The notes under the pieces are model-generated. The model saw nothing but the letters and a program-made list of their open reading frames with translations, was not told where the DNA came from and did not search any database. A stretch of DNA of 64,000 nt. Source: [Haemophilus] ducreyi (lineage in GTDB: Bacteria > Pseudomonadota > Gammaproteobacteria > Enterobacterales > Pasteurellaceae). Below, one piece after another: positions 61,187-64,000 of this stretch (position 1 is its first letter; every line of letters starts with the position of its first letter). The translations under genes were made by a program, and so were the position numbers. The stretch spans positions 1 through 64,000 of the forward strand of contig NZ_FOJC01000001.1 of assembly GCF_900109315.1 (NCBI RefSeq), in the 5' to 3' direction.

Positions 61187-62065
61187 ATGAATTACACAGA
61201 ATGGTTGAATTATGTAACTACGGTGCTTCAAGCTAACCTTGTCCACGATCCTTATCTTAATCCTAAAATAGATGCTAATTTATTGTTACAAGCGGTCACA
61301 AAAAAATCAAAAGCAATGCTGTTTGCTTTTGGCGAAACACACCTTTCTCACGATCAATTAGCTGAATTAACGCTATTATTGCAACGTCGGCAAAAAGGTG
61401 AGCCAATCGCTTATATTTTAGGCGAAAAAGAGTTTTGGTCATTGCCTTTGAAAGTGTCTAAACATACGCTTATTCCGCGGCCAGATACAGAAAGAGTGGT
61501 AGAAATTGCACTTGATTGGGCTTATAAGCGCTTAGAACAGCAAACGAATTTGCATATATTAGATTTAGGTACTGGCACGGGCGCCATTGCGCTAGCATTA
61601 GCTTCAGAGCTAGGTGATAAGGCCGTTATAACGGCGGTTGATATCAAGGCAGAAGCGGTCAGTTTAGCAGAAGAAAATCGCCAACATTTGGGTTTTAATT
61701 TTAAGCAAGTTACTTTTTTACAGAGTGATTGGTTTAGTGCGTTACAATCTCAACAATTTGATTTGATTGTAAGTAATCCTCCTTATATTGATAAAACAGA
61801 TGAAAACCTAAAGCTGGGTGATGTACGATTTGAGCCACTTTCTGCTTTAGTTTCAGCGCAACAAGGGTTGAGTGATTTGTATAAAATTATTGAAAATGCC
61901 CCCCTTTATTTGACAGCTAAAGGTGCATTAATCTTAGAACACGGTTGGCAGCAAGCCACAGCCGTTCAGCAGTTTTTTCAACATTATGATTGGGACGAAA
62001 TTCAATCTTGGCAAGATTATGCAGGTTTGGATCGTGTGACCAAGGGAGTAATAAAAGCAAAATAA
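61187..62065 (+). CDS. prmC: Release factor glutamine methyltransferase PrmC
   Basis: Methylates the Gln of the GGQ motif of RF1 and RF2. 292 residues with the SAM site LDLGTGTGAIALALA (about 125-139) and the catalytic NPPY (SNPPYID, about 200-206). ATG at 61187 is chosen over an upstream TTG. Its TAA overlaps the next ATG by one base. Confidence 0.96.
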   Translation: MNYTEWLNYVTTVLQANLVHDPYLNPKIDANLLLQAVTKKSKAMLFAFGETHLSHDQLAELTLLLQRRQKGEPIAYILGEKEFWSLPLKVSKHTLIPRPDTERVVEIALDWAYKRLEQQTNLHILDLGTGTGAIALALASELGDKAVITAVDIKAEAVSLAEENRQHLGFNFKQVTFLQSDWFSALQSQQFDLIVSNPPYIDKTDENLKLGDVRFEPLSALVSAQQGLSDLYKIIENAPLYLTAKGALILEHGWQQATAVQQFFQHYDWDEIQSWQDYAGLDRVTKGVIKAK

Positions 62066-62931
62066 TGGACGATATTATTCAACAACTATTTAAAGAGGTA
62101 GAACGACCGCAATTGACTGTTAACGAACAAGCATTACAGCAATACTTATACCGTGAAATAGTCAGGCTGACTTTATTAGTTGAGCCAACGATCAGCAAAC
62201 CGCAGATAATTGGCTTATTGTCAGCATTGGTCAAAAAAGCGCGTCATTATGTTAATGCGGATAATCAAGCAGAGTGTATCCAGCAATTACTTGATTTAGT
62301 TTATCAAGAATGGCGATTTCATTGCGATTATCAAGAATATTTTTATACGGATAATTTATTGTTACACCATGTTATCCGTTCGCATCGAGGTATGCCACTT
62401 TCTATTGGTGCTATCGTGCTTTATTTAGCCGCTAAATTGCAATTACCTATTTATCCCGTTAATTTCCCCACACAACTTATTTTACGAGCAGAAATAACCG
62501 AAAGTAGCGGTAAAAAAACGGTTCGTTTTATTAATCCTTGGGATGGACAATTTTTGCCATTAGAATTATTGTTGAAATGGTTAGAAGGAGAAGTTGGTTA
62601 CGGCGTTGAGCTTTCACCTGAGTTATTACGTCGAGCCGATCCTGCTGAATTGCTAGAGCGCGTTGAAACGGTCTTTAAAATGGTACTCACGCGAGAAGGA
62701 AAATATGAACAAACGTTACGTTTAATTGAATACCGTCTAGCAGAAAACCCGGACGATCCTTATGAAATTAGAGATCGAGGTATGGTATTGGCGAGTATGG
62801 ATTGTTATCAAGCGGCCTATGACGATTTAAGTTATTTTATTGATCAATGCCCAGATGATCCTTCAGCAGCTATTTTAAAATCAGAAGTTAAAGTACTTGA
62901 GCAAAAAAGCAAACAAAACCAAGTGCATTAA
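62065..62931 (+). CDS. sirB1: SirB1-family protein (transglutaminase-like with TPR)
   Basis: 288 residues. A SirB1 N-terminal domain with HHVIRSHRGMPLSIGAIVLYLA and YPVNFPTQLILR, then tetratricopeptide-like repeats toward the C-terminus (RLIEYRLAENPDDPYEIRDRGMVLASMDCYQAAYDDLSYFI). The biochemical function is not settled. ATG at 62065 overlaps the prmC stop (TAATG), so the pair is coupled; kdsA follows after 28 bp. The same order is known in other Pasteurellaceae. Confidence 0.88.
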   Translation: MDDIIQQLFKEVERPQLTVNEQALQQYLYREIVRLTLLVEPTISKPQIIGLLSALVKKARHYVNADNQAECIQQLLDLVYQEWRFHCDYQEYFYTDNLLLHHVIRSHRGMPLSIGAIVLYLAAKLQLPIYPVNFPTQLILRAEITESSGKKTVRFINPWDGQFLPLELLLKWLEGEVGYGVELSPELLRRADPAELLERVETVFKMVLTREGKYEQTLRLIEYRLAENPDDPYEIRDRGMVLASMDCYQAAYDDLSYFIDQCPDDPSAAILKSEVKVLEQKSKQNQVH

Positions 62932-62950
62932 TGCATTATTATTTAATTAA

Positions 62951-63820
<870 letters not shown>

Positions 63821-63825
63821 CAAAA

Positions 63826-64000
63826 ATGAATTTAACCTCTCTTTTTATTGCAGTTCGTTATTGGCGTTCAAAAAGTGCCGATCGTTTTGGTCGTTTAGTC
63901 ACCAACCTTGCTAGTTTGGGCATTATATTAGGTGTAATGGCATTAATTACGGTGTTGTCGGTAATGAATGGTTTAGAAAATATGCAAAAGCGTAATTTAC
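63826..64000 (+). CDS. Lipoprotein-releasing permease LolC/LolE, partial
   Basis: The first 58 residues before the window ends. MNLTSLFIAVRYWRSKSADRFGRLVTNLASLGIILGVMALITVLSVMNG is the typical start of LolC/LolE: a short cytoplasmic helix and the first transmembrane segment of the ABC permease that sends lipoproteins to LolA. It starts 5 bp after kdsA. H. influenzae has lolC at this place; LolC and LolE cannot be told apart from this fragment. Confidence 0.88.
   Translation, partial: MNLTSLFIAVRYWRSKSADRFGRLVTNLASLGIILGVMALITVLSVMNGLENMQKRNL

Overview
The window is a stretch of chromosome from a member of the Pasteurellaceae (Gammaproteobacteria). Gene orders match those known in this family: adk-ampG-galE; ligA-zipA with divergent cysZ; cysQ-zwf-pgl-gnd; prfA-prmC-sirB1-kdsA-lolC; lpoA-yraN-diaA-dolP opposite rsmI. 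The DNA is AT-rich and scattered with the ACAAGCGGTC-type DNA uptake word (for example 10386-10395, 61288-61297, and reversed at 19132-19141). That points to the Actinobacillus pleuropneumoniae-type uptake clade rather than the Haemophilus influenzae type (AAGTGCGGT). I cannot name the species.

Layout. 1-290: end of an rRNA operon (5S rRNA and terminator). 447-6540: hda, then a cytochrome c maturation operon ccmABCDEF that stops after ccmF. 6594-9012: a YeeE/YedE-type thiosulfate transporter and a frame-broken rhodanese lipoprotein. 9262-9632: a tRNA cluster (Ser-GCT, Arg-ACG twice) behind a strong promoter. 9721-12766: a broken FAD amine/amino-acid oxidoreductase, mltF and a tiny basic ORF. 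12837-17071: dolP, diaA, yraN, lpoA and divergent rsmI. 17123-21528: an outer-membrane barrel protein, epmC, dsbD and yrbG. 21636-24596: artPIQM under two ARG boxes. 24597-26339: recN under LexA boxes. 26382-34191: lpxC-ftsZ-ftsA-ftsQ-ddl-murC-murG, the distal half of the division/cell-wall cluster. 34496-41795: adk, ampG, galE, ligA, zipA, cysZ. 41868-48472: gnd, a broken MFS gene, pgl, zwf, a broken cysQ, nudE. 48581-54326: hslR, hslO, sohB, lpxB, asd, sodC. 54367-59859: recF-dnaN-dnaA with divergent eptA. 59988-64000: prfA, prmC, sirB1, kdsA and the start of lolC/lolE.

How it fits together. Most genes are housekeeping: replication control (dnaA, dnaN, hda, diaA), division and peptidoglycan synthesis (fts, mur, ddl, lpoA, mltF, ampG, zipA), lipid A and KDO synthesis (lpxC, lpxB, kdsA, eptA), the oxidative pentose phosphate pathway (zwf, pgl, gnd), and periplasmic redox and heme attachment (ccm, dsbD, sodC).

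Four genes are frame-broken: the rhodanese, the FAD oxidase, the MFS transporter and cysQ. All are accessory metabolic or transport functions, two of them linked to inorganic sulfur. This suggests gene decay in a host-adapted organism, although two of the four carry a missing base in an A-run and could be sequencing errors. I saw no prophage, insertion sequence, CRISPR array or defence island, and no clear new system. The most unusual items are a tRNA-Arg copy with a mismatched acceptor stem, a cysQ allele broken by a 5-bp tandem duplication, well-formed ArgR and LexA operators, and interrupted ccm and dcw clusters.
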